A stretch of DNA of 64,000 bases from positions 468,975 through 532,974 of the forward strand of contig RSEF01000020.1 of the NCBI GenBank assembly GCA_003993805.1, read 5' to 3'. This stretch comes from Himantopus leucocephalus (taxonomy: Eukaryota; Chordata; Aves; Charadriiformes; Recurvirostridae). A program made the position numbers and the translations under genes. Below the pieces are notes generated by a model. That model saw only the letters and a list, made by a program, of their open reading frames with translations. It searched no databases and was not told where the DNA came from. This document shows positions 1-11,100 of this stretch, piece by piece (position 1 is the stretch's first letter; each line of letters starts with the position of its first letter).

Positions 1-3000
1 AAAAAAAAATAAATAAGGGAAGCCTGTCTACCATCCGTAACACATACTCAGATTGTCAAAATACAGAAAAAAAATTATATATATATATTTTGAATACTGC
101 TTTTCATATTTCCCTGAGAAAGGACTGGTCAGATACATGAGGAAAAATACTTACAAACGTCAGCAAAGAAATGTTTGTAATCAAAGATTGTTTGACAGCT
201 TCCACAGGACAACTTCACCGAGAATGCTTTTGGTTCAAGGAATATTATGTGTTATTGTACTGTCCGTATCTTTGAAAGGGTAAGTAGTTGGAGCTAAATA
301 CATGGGGCGGGGTGGCGATGGTGGGGGGTGTTCTGTTAAAAAAAAAAACAACAGCATTATTCCTAGGTTTTGAAAAATCAAGACTCCCTATTGAGTACTG
401 CAAATTGTTTCCTCTGGCACTTCTTGATGTGCCAGCTACAGCACATTTCTGACTGTTCAGTTTGTTTTGACCTATTCCCAGACTGAACAAATTTGTCATT
501 TATCAGTTTTCAAATAATTCTCAGACCATTCTGATTATCAATATACCAATGCTATCTAGACTTATAAAAGAAATAACAATCTAAAGGGGGAAAGCTGATT
601 CTGTGCAAATACAGTAACACTTCGGTTTGGACAGCTGAAAGTATTACCATCATGTTGCAGGCATATGCTGATGGATCAGAGGTCCATTGGCAAAGAAGTT
701 AAAGATGACAAACAGCTTTGGTAAAATGAACATGTTTTTTCCAACAGGGGCATGATACTGTGACTGTCAGTGTAGGACTGTAGGAAGCTGAAGAGAGAAC
801 ATTACCCATCGGGGGGGGAATAAAAAAAAAAAAAAAANAATCGTTTCAGCAGAAATACTTCCAGATGAAAATTCTGCGAAACCCTGAACTAATCTTATCT
901 TCCTGTTACCTCTAATGTCAGCATTTGAATTAAATAAGATGAGCAAAATAAATCGATTACAGGAAACAGCACTAAAGAAATTATTTTAAACAATCTTANT
1001 ACAACATAAAGAATATTGTGTTCAAATGCTGAACGCCACTGACTTGAAGTCAGCCTAGTATATGGTCCAATACCTTTAGCTAATGATTAAAAGCATGACC
1101 CCTTCCTGTTTAACTATAACTTTATAAAAAACCCTTCTCCTTTTGGAAAGTATATGCATAATCTCTCTCAACCAGTCATTTTCTTTTTTAATTTCTAAAA
1201 AGTTTGGACAATGAAATTTAGCATGTTTACTTCACCAAGAAAAACTATTATTGTATCTCGTTCTCACATTGCAGTACTGCTGCAGCTGGGATAACAGAAA
1301 CACAGAGAAATCATAGGGGACAACATAAATGCATAAATAAAGCAAATAGCATGCACAAGTTTTGCAAAGGTTAAAATAAGTTTCATCTATGGATAGGGCT
1401 TAAAACCTCAAATCCTTTTCTAACTTCCAAAGCAGTTCCACTTGTGTATTTCTTGCATTCATTTTGGGTCATCTGGGGACACATTTTATCTGAAATGATT
1501 TATGTATATCGAGAGACACATATATAAAAAATATATACAATTTTCATATATATATAACTCCAAAAAACCCCAATGAACCCCCACAAAAAAGCCCAAACAC
1601 ACACAGCCACTGCATTAAATAAATGTAAAGGACTGGCTTTTACACTTTTCCATAGTCACAGATTCTTCCTTCAGGTACTAGTATCTTTGGCCCTCCTATG
1701 TATACATATTTCCAAAATTTCCAAAATCTCCAAAACAAACTTTTACGTGTCTGTTAATCACAGAAAAAGAATTTCAAAGTGATTCGATAGTTGGTCAGTT
1801 CAGTATAGCAGTACAAAAATTTTAAATACTCTATACCAACAACTTGTACTTTGCTCTCTCCCTCCCCCATCTGACTTCTTAACCAAACATTCATGAAAAA
1901 TAGGTATATATAATCCTCTGAAGTCTGCTGATTAGTCACAGTTAGTTTTTACATATAGGTAGTACTGTTACCTTTGTTTAAGATTAAAGTATGTGTTAAC
2001 TTGTGTTATCCACTCACTGCATTTTGCCCTACCTAGTTAACAAGTGTAAGCCACACAGGATGCAGTTTTAAGAGTAGTTCTGCTCAGTCAGTCTTTGTAC
2101 AAATATAGCAGCTCCACATTTTGAGACACAGATATTAGCAATTTTACCCAGCTTCCTCCTAGGCTATAGTTAGGTAAAATGAATGAATTCTGCCTTGTTC
2201 AAATTAGTTCTTTAAGTTAAAGACTTGGGGGAAAAGCTAAGGTTAAGGGCAACACACATTTCACTTTATTATACACAGAACAAGCAGCTTTCCTATTGCT
2301 GTCTTTGATGCTTTGGGCAAGATTCACTACATTCCACATTAAACAACACAATAGATTGCAGTTCAAGCCCTTCTGGTTTCCTGTTCCTAATTAGGGTTTT
2401 AAACAACCTTTTAGAAGCATGAATGGATCAAATTTATAACAACGTGTCCTGGAGGTACAAATAGATTTCGTTTCTTTCCTGCTGGTAATCTCTCTCTGTC
2501 CTACACGTCCTGTAGAATAACTCACTTCGTTCTGATGGCTACTTCACCTCAAAGGTCTGACCCTCACTGGGGTGTCACTGGACTAGGCATTTACTTACAG
2601 AACAACTAAGTTCCCTGCAGTTTTTGGCTTATAAATCATTGTCTTCCAGCTATGCATTTCTTCCCCCCCGCCTCTGTATTGCGGGAAACACTAATTCAGC
2701 AGTGTCTAAACACAAATAAAAAATATATATATATATATGTAATACAAGTGTCATAGAACACAATGCTATTTTATTTCCCCCTGAGAATTATCACATTTTC
2801 TGGTAACTTTTTTGTCTCTTCTCCTCTCTCACACACAGCATCTGAGTGTAATTGGGATGACATGACCTGGTTTATTGGCATCATCCTCCAGCAATCAGTT
2901 GCAAAATGACACAGTATAATTTCATCAGATACTAAAACAGGGTAATATAAGATCTCAATATGGTATTCTGTGTAAGGAAAGAATACATTTATTCAGTACC

Positions 3001-4072
3001 TGGTCATTTATTGGAAAATTATTTTTTGTGGGAAAGATATCCTTACACATTACCAAACAACTCTTACAGCCACTTAAGTTTTCAAAAGAAGCTCAGAATG
3101 TTGAAACATAACATTACTCATTTAGTTACACTCTAAGAGTACATCTAGTTTTCCACTGACCCAACTTGCAAGAAAAGAGAATCTCCCTAGGTCCCAGTCA
3201 CGCAATGACCTCCCTTTGTGGCTCTATATACATGAAGGACTTTGTTTATATAGATTTAAAATGTTCATCTGTATCATTGAGCTCTACTTTACGTTCCAAA
3301 CAGAAGACTCCTGTGACTACTAAAACCAAGATAGAGCTTCTGGGTATAAGCACTTAAAGTTTAAAATCAGAAAGGAAAGAAACACTGATAACCAGGTTAC
3401 TTAAAAGCAGATACTCACAAAAAAATCCATAAGTTTTAAGATACTTATATAAATAATCTTGTAAGGTATTTCCAAATGTCCACTGCCCCCCTCTATTTTT
3501 TTTTCCCCTCCAGAAATGTACGCAGGGGAAAGCCAACTGCATGACTTATGCCACGTAGGCTAACCTCTTCCCCAGGAAGGCAAGCACCATAAACTTAAAC
3601 CCTTTACGGAGCACTGGACCACTACTATCTCAGCACTCGCTTTTCACTAGATATTCTAGGAAAGTTACACAGAAAGGGTTGCTAGATGCAGCACTCTCAC
3701 CAGTGTAAGGAGTTGTACTCTCTGCTAATACAAGAGAGCACAACAAATATGCTAACTTCAGGTCTTTTGGGTGACAACAGACATGAGTTGTGGTCTCCTC
3801 AGGCAGGTAATAACCCTCACTAGTTAAGAGCCTTCACCCATTTGGCCAAAAGTACAATTCGAAAGTTCCTCTACCTTTACAAAAAATAGGTTACAAATAC
3901 ATAGATATTATGGATATACACAACAAAACAATTTTAAACCCAAAAAACCCCTTCTAATTCAGCTGTAAAGCATGTCTTTCAGTTAAACAGTAACAGTACT
4001 ATACAGCTTTAGATATAACCAATCTTCCTTACTTCCCAAGAGGCCTCAATAAATACTAATTCCAGTGCAGTT
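1..4072. other. AT-rich sequence without a recognisable gene
   Basis: No coding exon could be supported here on either strand. The stretch is AT-rich, with short AT dinucleotide runs (about 76-90, 1530-1556 and 2723-2738), an A-run containing one ambiguous base (838) and another ambiguous base at 999. Because it lies 3' of the minus-strand coding-like blocks at 4.07-5.71 kb, it could be intron or 3' untranslated sequence of that unidentified locus, but nothing in the sequence proves this. Confidence 0.5.
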
Positions 4073-4309
4073 TTACCTTCTCAAAAACAAACAAACAAAA
4101 AAATCACTTTCATAATCTTGTGCTTTGATAATTTGCCTGATCTGTTCACTTCTGTCCTGTTTAAGATGAAGTAGCAGTACTTCCTCTCCTTGGTATTCAT
4201 ATTCTCCCACTAAGCGAGAGAATACACTTGGTTCATTGCCTGCAGCTGGGGGAGATAGGACTCCATAACCAACCAGATCCCTGTAGTCCAATGTTCTGTC
4301 TTCTTGCCG
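4073..4309 (-). CDS. Unidentified coding-like block, possible exon
   Basis: On the minus strand an acceptor-like site (gatgtgttcag) is followed by 78 uninterrupted sense codons and a stop at 4075-4073. The translation begins RQEDRTLDYRDLVGYGV and later contains RLVGEYEYQGEEVL and QDRSEQIRQIIKAQDYE. It is charged and non-repetitive, unlike the AT-rich surroundings, so it looks like real protein sequence. A weak donor-like GT follows codon GAA (gaaa|gtgatt), after which the frame turns into low-complexity F/C/L codons, so the true exon may end near 4105. I do not recognise the family. A second possible exon with a membrane segment lies upstream at 4880-5111. It could be an exon of an unnamed minus-strand gene or a decayed gene copy. 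Confidence 0.4.
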   Translation of the reverse strand, partial: RQEDRTLDYRDLVGYGVLSPPAAGNEPSVFSRLVGEYEYQGEEVLLLHLKQDRSEQIRQIIKAQDYESDFFVCLFLRR

Positions 4310-4879
4310 CTGAACACATCATTAGCTCAATTGCAAGGAAAGTTTACAAATGTATGTCGGTAAATTTGTTGCTTATTGGACAAAAAAACCTCGGAAGACT
4401 GTAATATATTTCACCAGGATGAGGATTTTTGCCTTGAAATCCAAGAGCACCAACTTTATTTCACTTGACTCATGTCAACATCATAACTTAATACTATGTA
4501 TACGCATTGACAAAGTTCCTAAAGGATAGACAGATGAGGGGTTGCTTAGTTTCAGGTCTGCTTTACTCTAAAATGGATCTAACCCTGATATAGTCTGGAG
4601 GCAGATTACCTCGTCAAGCCAAAATCTTAAATAATGTTCAGAAAAGGCTACCAACTGTCAAGAAATCCATGAAGCTCATTGTTTACCATTCTCTTGCCCA
4701 TTATAAAAACTTCAGGCTTGGAAATGAATATGGTAACAAGACTTTCTTCTTCACAAGTATGTTTCCTTAAAAATTAGGATTACATAATCTTGCTGCATGA
4801 ATATGGTAAACATACACTAGGAAAACACATTCGCCACCCCCTCCCACAGACTACTTTTTTTTTTTTTTACCAACTTTAT

Positions 4880-5111
4880 TTAAGATATACATGTTTTCAG
4901 CTCCATGCCTTTATCTCCTATTCCAGCTCTCCAAAATTTCATAACATTAGTGTCTGGTAATATAAAATGTTTTGCACAGGCACCAGGGATATTTTGCATA
5001 GCGAGGCAGTGATTTAAAATAAAGCCTGCCAAAATAGCTACAAAAATTGCAGAAAATATCAAAATAAGCATTCTCAGGAGAGCAATGAGCTCTGGGAGTG
5101 GAAGTTCAAAT
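4880..5111 (-). CDS. Unidentified membrane-segment block followed by AATAAA and oligo(A)
   Basis: The minus strand shows a good acceptor (pyrimidine-rich ttttatttctgacctctgtcag) followed by an open frame of about 76 codons. It starts FELPLPELIALLR and runs into a very hydrophobic stretch (MLILIFSAIFVAILAGFIL) that would make one transmembrane helix. The stop overlaps an AATAAA signal (4880-4875), and six bases later there is a 14-base A-run on the minus strand (4868-4855). That looks like a terminal exon with its polyadenylation site, or the tail of a retrotransposed copy. The charged block at 4073-4309 lies downstream of this signal, so the two would need alternative 3' ends if they belong to one gene. 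Family not recognised. Confidence 0.35.
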
Positions 5112-5640
5112 CTGACAGAGGTCAGAAATAAAACAATTTAGTTATGCCTGATTATTATAGGTCCCTTATTACAGCCTACCATGTAAAACATGCGTTATCT
5201 TGGCTATGATCAGACATGCTATTGAATCCAGGAAGACAGAGCTCTACAATACTCTGGGATTTTTTTTGCTATTATGAGTCTCACATCTACAACTGCTCAA
5301 ATGCCCTAAATTCACCTTAGAAAAAGCACCATCTGGCTATTACTGGCTGCAAATTACCAGCTGTGAACTATTACTATATTAAGAATGTCAGCCAAAACAA
5401 CAGCTGACCTTTTGTACAATAGAAATGCAGCGTATAAACCTAGCAAGACTCTTATCCAGATTTCAACTTATAAACAAAACTTACGTTAATTTTGCCTTTT
5501 CTCAAAGAGTGTATTTGCTTTGATACTTTAAGGATAAAATACATATCTTTACAGAGAACGACCAAAAGATTGATTTTTTTTTTTAAAGCTATATTTTTTT
5601 CATTTTAAAATAACATCTAAAAGACAGATAAGTCTTTTAC

Positions 5641-5708
5641 CATTCCTTCACAGGAAGGGATTTCTCCTTTAACAGATCAGTTATTTTCTGAAGAGGTTTA
5701 GCTCTCAT
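5641..5708 (-). CDS. Short unidentified coding-like block
   Basis: On the minus strand there are 22 sense codons from an ATG at 5708 (reading RAKPLQKITDLLKEKSLPVKE after the Met) up to a donor-like GTAAAAG. The sequence is lysine-rich and helix-like. The frame is closed just upstream by a TGA lying between this ATG and the nearest acceptor-like site (aaatttcag). It would therefore be a first coding exon, a misread exon, or chance. It is listed because it lies on the same strand as the two stronger blocks at 4.1-5.1 kb. No family is recognised. Confidence 0.2.
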
Positions 5709-5739
5709 GTTTTCTCATTATTACTGAAATTTAGTGGAT

Positions 5740-6905
5740 GATTTGTCTTCTATGATAAGGTCACCCACCTAGTGGATGAAGGGAAGGCAGTGGATGTAGT
5801 TTTTCTGGATTTTAGCAAGGCTTTCCGTACTGTCCCTCACAACATCCTTCTGCACAAGTTGTCCAACTCTGTAACAAGCACATTTATTGTGCACTGGGTG
5901 AAGAACTGGCTGACCAGCAGGGTTCAAAGAGTTGTAGTGAATTGGGCTGCACCTGGCTGGTGACCAGTCACCAGTGGTGTTCCTCAGGGTTCAATTCCAG
6001 GCTCAGTTCTGTTCAATACTTTTACCAATGATCTGGATGTAAGAGTTGAATGCACCGTTAGCAAGTTTGCTGGTGATACCAAACTGGGAGGTGCTGTTGA
6101 CTTTTGAAGAACAAGATGCCTTGCAGATGGATATAGACAGATTGGAGTATTGGGCTATGATTAATAGGATGAAATTTAACAAGTTGAAAAGCTGGATTCT
6201 CCACCTAGGAGAGAGTAACGTTGGGCACAAGTATAAATTGGGAGGAGTGTCTGGAGAGCAGCCCTGCAGAAAAGGATCTGGGCGTGCTAGTCAACAGCAG
6301 GCTCAATATGAGTCATCAGTGTGCCCTGCCAGCCAAGAGGGCAAACTGCATCCTGGGGTGCATCAAACACAGTACAACCAGCCAGTTGGTCTGGCCTCAC
6401 CTTGAGTAGTCTGTGTGGTTCTAGGCCTCACAATTTAAGAAGGATGCGAAGGTCCTTGAATGCATCCAGAGGAGGCCAGCAAAGTTGGTGAAAGGGCTGG
6501 AAGGAATGTCCTATGAAGAGAAGCTAAGGACTTTTGGCTTGTCTAGTTTGGAGAAAAGGAGGCTGAGGGGCAACCTCATTGCTTTCTACAGCGTCCTGAG
6601 AAGTGGAGAGGGAGGTGCTGATGTCTTCTCCCTGGTATCCAGTAATAGGACACGTGGGAGTGGTTCAAAACTGTGCTGGGGAAGTTTAGATTAGACATTG
6701 GGAAGCATTTCTTTACCAAGAGGGTGGTCAAGCACTGGAACAGGCTTCCTACAGAGATGGTTGTTGTTCAAGGGGCATTTGGACATCAAGGGGCATTTGG
6801 ACAATGCCCTTAATAACATGATTTAACTTAGTCAGTCCTGAATTGGTCAGGGAGTTGGACTAGGTGATCATTGTAGGTCTCTTCCAACTGAAATAGTCTA
6901 GTCTA
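5740..6905 (+). mobile_element. CR1 LINE, 5'-truncated, decayed
   Basis: This is a truncated chicken-repeat-1 retrotransposon in sense orientation. Near its 5' end it encodes a reverse-transcriptase fragment (VDEGKAVDVVFLDFSKAF, then VPHNILLHKL), interrupted by stops and frameshifts soon afterwards. The typical CR1 3' region follows, with remnants of the frame that in other copies reads into the gene-proximal tail, and ends in the diagnostic ggtctcttccaactgaaat plus a short attctat-type terminus. It carries a perfect 18-base tandem duplication at 6768-6803. It is not a host gene and cannot encode a working element. Confidence 0.93.
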
Positions 6906-8250
6906 TTCTATAGTACCAGACATTTGAAAACATACTTTACTGTAATTTAGGGCATTTTCCTCTCTATATTTTTTTCTTTCCAGAGAACTTTACTGATTCA
7001 TCCTTCAACAAGAACTGTAAATGCTCTGTTTCTCTGGGTTTTTGTTTGGTTGGTTTTTTTTTTTTTTTTAAGTTTTTTTAATGAAACTAATAGTCACATG
7101 AGGGGAAAATAGTTTTGGGGTAAGAAAATGTTTTTAACTCATAAGCTAAGGAATTGGGGGAGGGGGGACAGAGAAGGGGTGTTGGTTTTTTGTTTGTTTT
7201 CTCCACTCCTCTGATTGTTTCACACAAGTATAGACAAAAAACATTTGGGGGAAAAGTGTTGTAAATATTAATATGATTTCCTACAGCAAGAAGAACTGGT
7301 ATACTTGAGAGCATGCTTTTTTCTGGCTATATTAGCTGGTTCAATAGAAGATAAGATCTTTCCTTTCAAATTTTGCCACAGTATATCCATTAGACCTTGA
7401 CAAATACAGCAACATAAATATGACATAAATGCAAAAAAAAAAAGTCATACAGTGCAACAGCTTATTAGAATAGCATATGGGGAAACTCTTGAAGATTTGT
7501 CACAATGAAGAGGGTATGAACAGTTGTTTAGGATGTTTTGACAAAACTTTTACTTTTATCAGGCTGTTTATCAACTATGAGATTAATTCTCCCATGTATT
7601 GTTCTTCATAGGTAAAGTATATTATGAAAAATAGTTGAAAAAACATGATGTTGAATTCATGAACTTGAATGATTAAAAAAACATGCTAGACTGCACATTT
7701 CCTCCTCTGTTCCATCAGAGTTAATTAACAATGAATATTAATGAAATATCACAAAGGTTATTAATCCAGAGAAGCAGCTTGGTACTGAGATCTTAGTACA
7801 TAAGCAAATAGCCACTCATGAAGTCAACTGCAATAACTGGAAAGTATGCATGCTCTTTGCCCAAGGAAACATACAAATGATCTTTTATTCAGATTTAAAT
7901 AAGTACATTCAGAATGGACTAGGAATATTTGGCTAATTGTTATGGTTCAGACAATGAATGAGAACTCATTTTACGCCATGATAAAACAATTGTCAGTGTG
8001 AGCCCACATTTTGTGCTGGTATTTATAAACCCAAAAATGTCATACTACCTGCATGGCTTTTAGTTCAGATGTAACAACCATGTTCCCCCACCTCTTCATC
8101 CAAGACATGAAGGAACAGCATTGCAAAGTTCGGACTTCTGCCACTGCATAAGGAGACTACTGTCAATCTTCAGTTACTGCCTAACACCGCACATTATCTA
8201 AGCATAAAAAACCATAGTAAACAAGGGCACATCCTAGTAAGTATCTAGCC
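6906..8250. other. AT-rich spacer
   Basis: No gene or recognisable repeat was identified. It contains T-rich and A-rich runs (about 7055-7080 and 7434-7442). At about 8046-8190 the minus strand stays open in more than one frame (one reads RSPNFAMLFLHVLDEEV). I cannot tell whether that is an old LINE remnant or chance. Confidence 0.4.
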
Positions 8251-8469
8251 CAGATTTTGTCTCCAAAATGGACATACTGTTTAGGAAGATCACACAGGCC
8301 TGGCCACTTTGTCATCCTTTCCATTCCCTCAAACCACCCCAATATTCAGCACTGTTGTAGGGTTAGCAGACAGCACACTGAACAAAACATTTCACAGAAC
8401 TGTCAATCCAAAGTCTCCTTGCTGTGTTATAACTTCCAGTTTTGAGTTTGGCATCATTTAGACATGCTT

Positions 8470-11100
8470 TAGATTGTTCTTTCCTGAGTTAAATTGCCTA
8501 CGTTTATTATCTACATGGAAGCTCATCTGCTGCCTTTTTCCCCCCCTTCAGTTTTATACTGTTCTTTTAGACTTCCTTACCATCAGCACGCTTTTTGGCT
8601 TACTTCAGAGGTTATTGTCTATCATCTGCAAGCTTGGAAGTTTCACTGTTCATTCGCTTTTCTAGGTCACTACTGAAGTTAAATAAACCCAATTCCATCA
8701 CCAACCCTGCAGGACTCACTACTGTCCCATCCCCCCTCCCTTATCCTGAGAAGTGATTGCTAAGCCCTACCCTTCCTCTCCTTTAACTGGCTTTCAGTAC
8801 AAGAAAGGCCTTCCCCCAAAGCCACGTGTCAGAGTTCAATATACAATGACTAGGTTCTTTTAGATATTCCACAAGTGGAGGGTATAATGATTAATATAAA
8901 ATTTACTTATTTGAAGGTATTTGATGTTACACAGGGTTTCTGATTTAGCAGAGTGATACAAAGTGTACTGAAAACACAATACATGTGTGTTACACTTAGC
9001 AAAATATAGCAATTGCAATATAAAGTTCAATCGCAATACCAGTGCGATTCCCATTATCAGTCTTGTCTCTAAAATATGGTTACTGTCATGATGCTAGGCA
9101 TCCTGAGTCACCAGGAATGAATACGTGAGTTGAAACCAGCTCAATACTTACTGTGACTCTCTTCAAAATACTTTTGCTAGTTTTTATACTCAATGTTGGA
9201 CTGAGCCGTCTATTCACTTCCCCCATTCTGGTCTGGCTGACTCAGGGAAACATTTACAACTCCAGTTAATCCACACAACTGTTGTTTGTCTAAAATAAAA
9301 ACCACCCTCCAGTCCCTTTGAGTGTAGATAGAAGTCAACTTTTTTGCATCACTCTCTGGGCTTCATGGGCACATCACCCTTGCCCATCTCCACTGAGCAT
9401 TCTTCCATCATAGATGTTTATTCACTGAATCACATGCTACCCCTTGGGTTTTAGTCAGTCACACCATGGTAACTGACTTTCTTCTTTATATCCACTGGAT
9501 TCCCTTTACCCACATTCTTTCTACCACATACACAGAAGTGTTACACATCTCATTAGCAAGGCAGGTCCTCCCTCTACAGAAACCACAATGACTCTCAGAC
9601 AGCATTTATCCATGTGCTCATATTTGTTATTAAAGATTCTGACATCTTACCAGAGATATACACCAGCCTCATTGCTCTGTAGCTGACAGGATGTCCACTA
9701 GAGCACTTCTGCAGATAGGATTGCAGTGGCACTATTGCACTCCTCTGGTATAGCAGATATTTGTAATGTTGGGCCGCAGGCCAAGGTCAGTAATTTCACA
9801 TCTGAATTCCTTCGGAGTCCTCTAGTGAACACTATCCTAGCTTTACTTAATGCAACTTGTCTATCAGATCTAACATAACCCATATATTTACTTCAAATTG
9901 AGCTAGCTTCTCTGCTCCATCTGTTAAAAAGCATGGGTCACTGAGAATCTCTCCAATACCTACAGAAGCAAAAGCCAACGTAAAGAATTCACCTTACCTC
10001 TCTGCTGCACCTCTGGTTCTTTTGTCATCAAGCAATAACACCAGCTACCTATCTGGTTTCCTGGTTTTAAAGTATTTCTTTATGTGAGCTCAAGCATGGC
10101 ACTTGCCAGAATTTGTGGGCTTTCCTGTCCTTCTCACTTGGAGATTTCATTCCCATCACTTCTTTTTTTTTTAACATTAACCTTTTAGTTTTATTTATTT
10201 CCCTTTTGAACTGTGACTTACTTGTCTTCTAATAAAAGGAATTTTTAACAATCTCCAGACTGCTTGCATTTTCTTGCACTACTTCTTTTAGGGGGTGTTG
10301 TTTGTTTTTGACAGTTTTCCTCATTTTCACATAGTTCCAACTCTTAACATTGAATATGCATGCACTGGATTTGTTTTGCCTGTTGCCTTCTGCTACAACA
10401 TTAAACTTAACTGTAATATGGTAACTACAACAGAGCAGCTCAGAACTGGATTTTGAGCAGCACTCAATCTAAACCTTAACAGCATATTTCCATGTTGTTC
10501 CAAGCAGCTAATTATTGCACCTAAAAATGGAATTGACCTGTGTGTGGTAGCTGAAATTTCCCCCTATTGCTACCTGTCTTAAAAATCACAATTTGACTGA
10601 TTTTGTTTAACACTGTGTTCATTATATTTCCTAATTATGGTGCAAACAGTACAATCAATACAATCTTATCAGAATCTGGGAATTCTACCCACAAGGATTC
10701 CATAGTACTTCTCTTTTCCTTTAAAACTTGTCTCATTACAGTTCACATAATTTTTTTTACACACACAGAGCCACTCCTTTCACCTTCCCATCAGTGTAAA
10801 CTACTTTGACTCCTGTGAAGTTGGTATCCTGGTAACATCACATCCCATTGAATTTCCTCCTTCTGAAATGACTGCTTGCAGGTGTCACTTAATGCCATAT
10901 GCTCTAGTTTTCCTATCTTACTCTTCAGAACTTAGGCTGGTATAAAAATACTTCAAAGCTTTTACACTTGCTCCATCACTTAATAGTACACATACAAATC
11001 AATTGGCATTATAGGTGAACTAATTTACCTCCTTTCTTTTTTGTGTGCTGTTTATTTCTTTCAGACTTTTCAGGAGTGCATTGGACTTTCTTCAAATCAG
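8470..11100 (-). mobile_element. Very old CR1/L3-type LINE remnant, antisense
   Basis: Several pieces in order resemble the reverse complement of the ancient CR1/L3 LINE reverse-transcriptase region. They are the segment with atcatctgcaagcttgga, then a proline-rich 'loss of function by decay' stretch near 8690-8830, and the piece around 9660-9860 with agtcctctagtgaacacta. All are heavily mutated and separated by unrelated or unalignable sequence, so the borders are approximate. The identification comes from remembered consensus order, not from an alignment. Confidence 0.45.

Noticed and set aside
1150..1170. Possible PIGU exon 3 motif (aspartate-tyrosine-alanine codons) on the minus strand
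   Set aside because: The codons next to it do not continue with the conserved glutamate-leucine-valine, and there are no splice sites.
5772..5963. Reverse-transcriptase-like open frame as a host gene
   Set aside because: It is the remnant coding part of a CR1 LINE, followed by stops and the CR1 3' tail.
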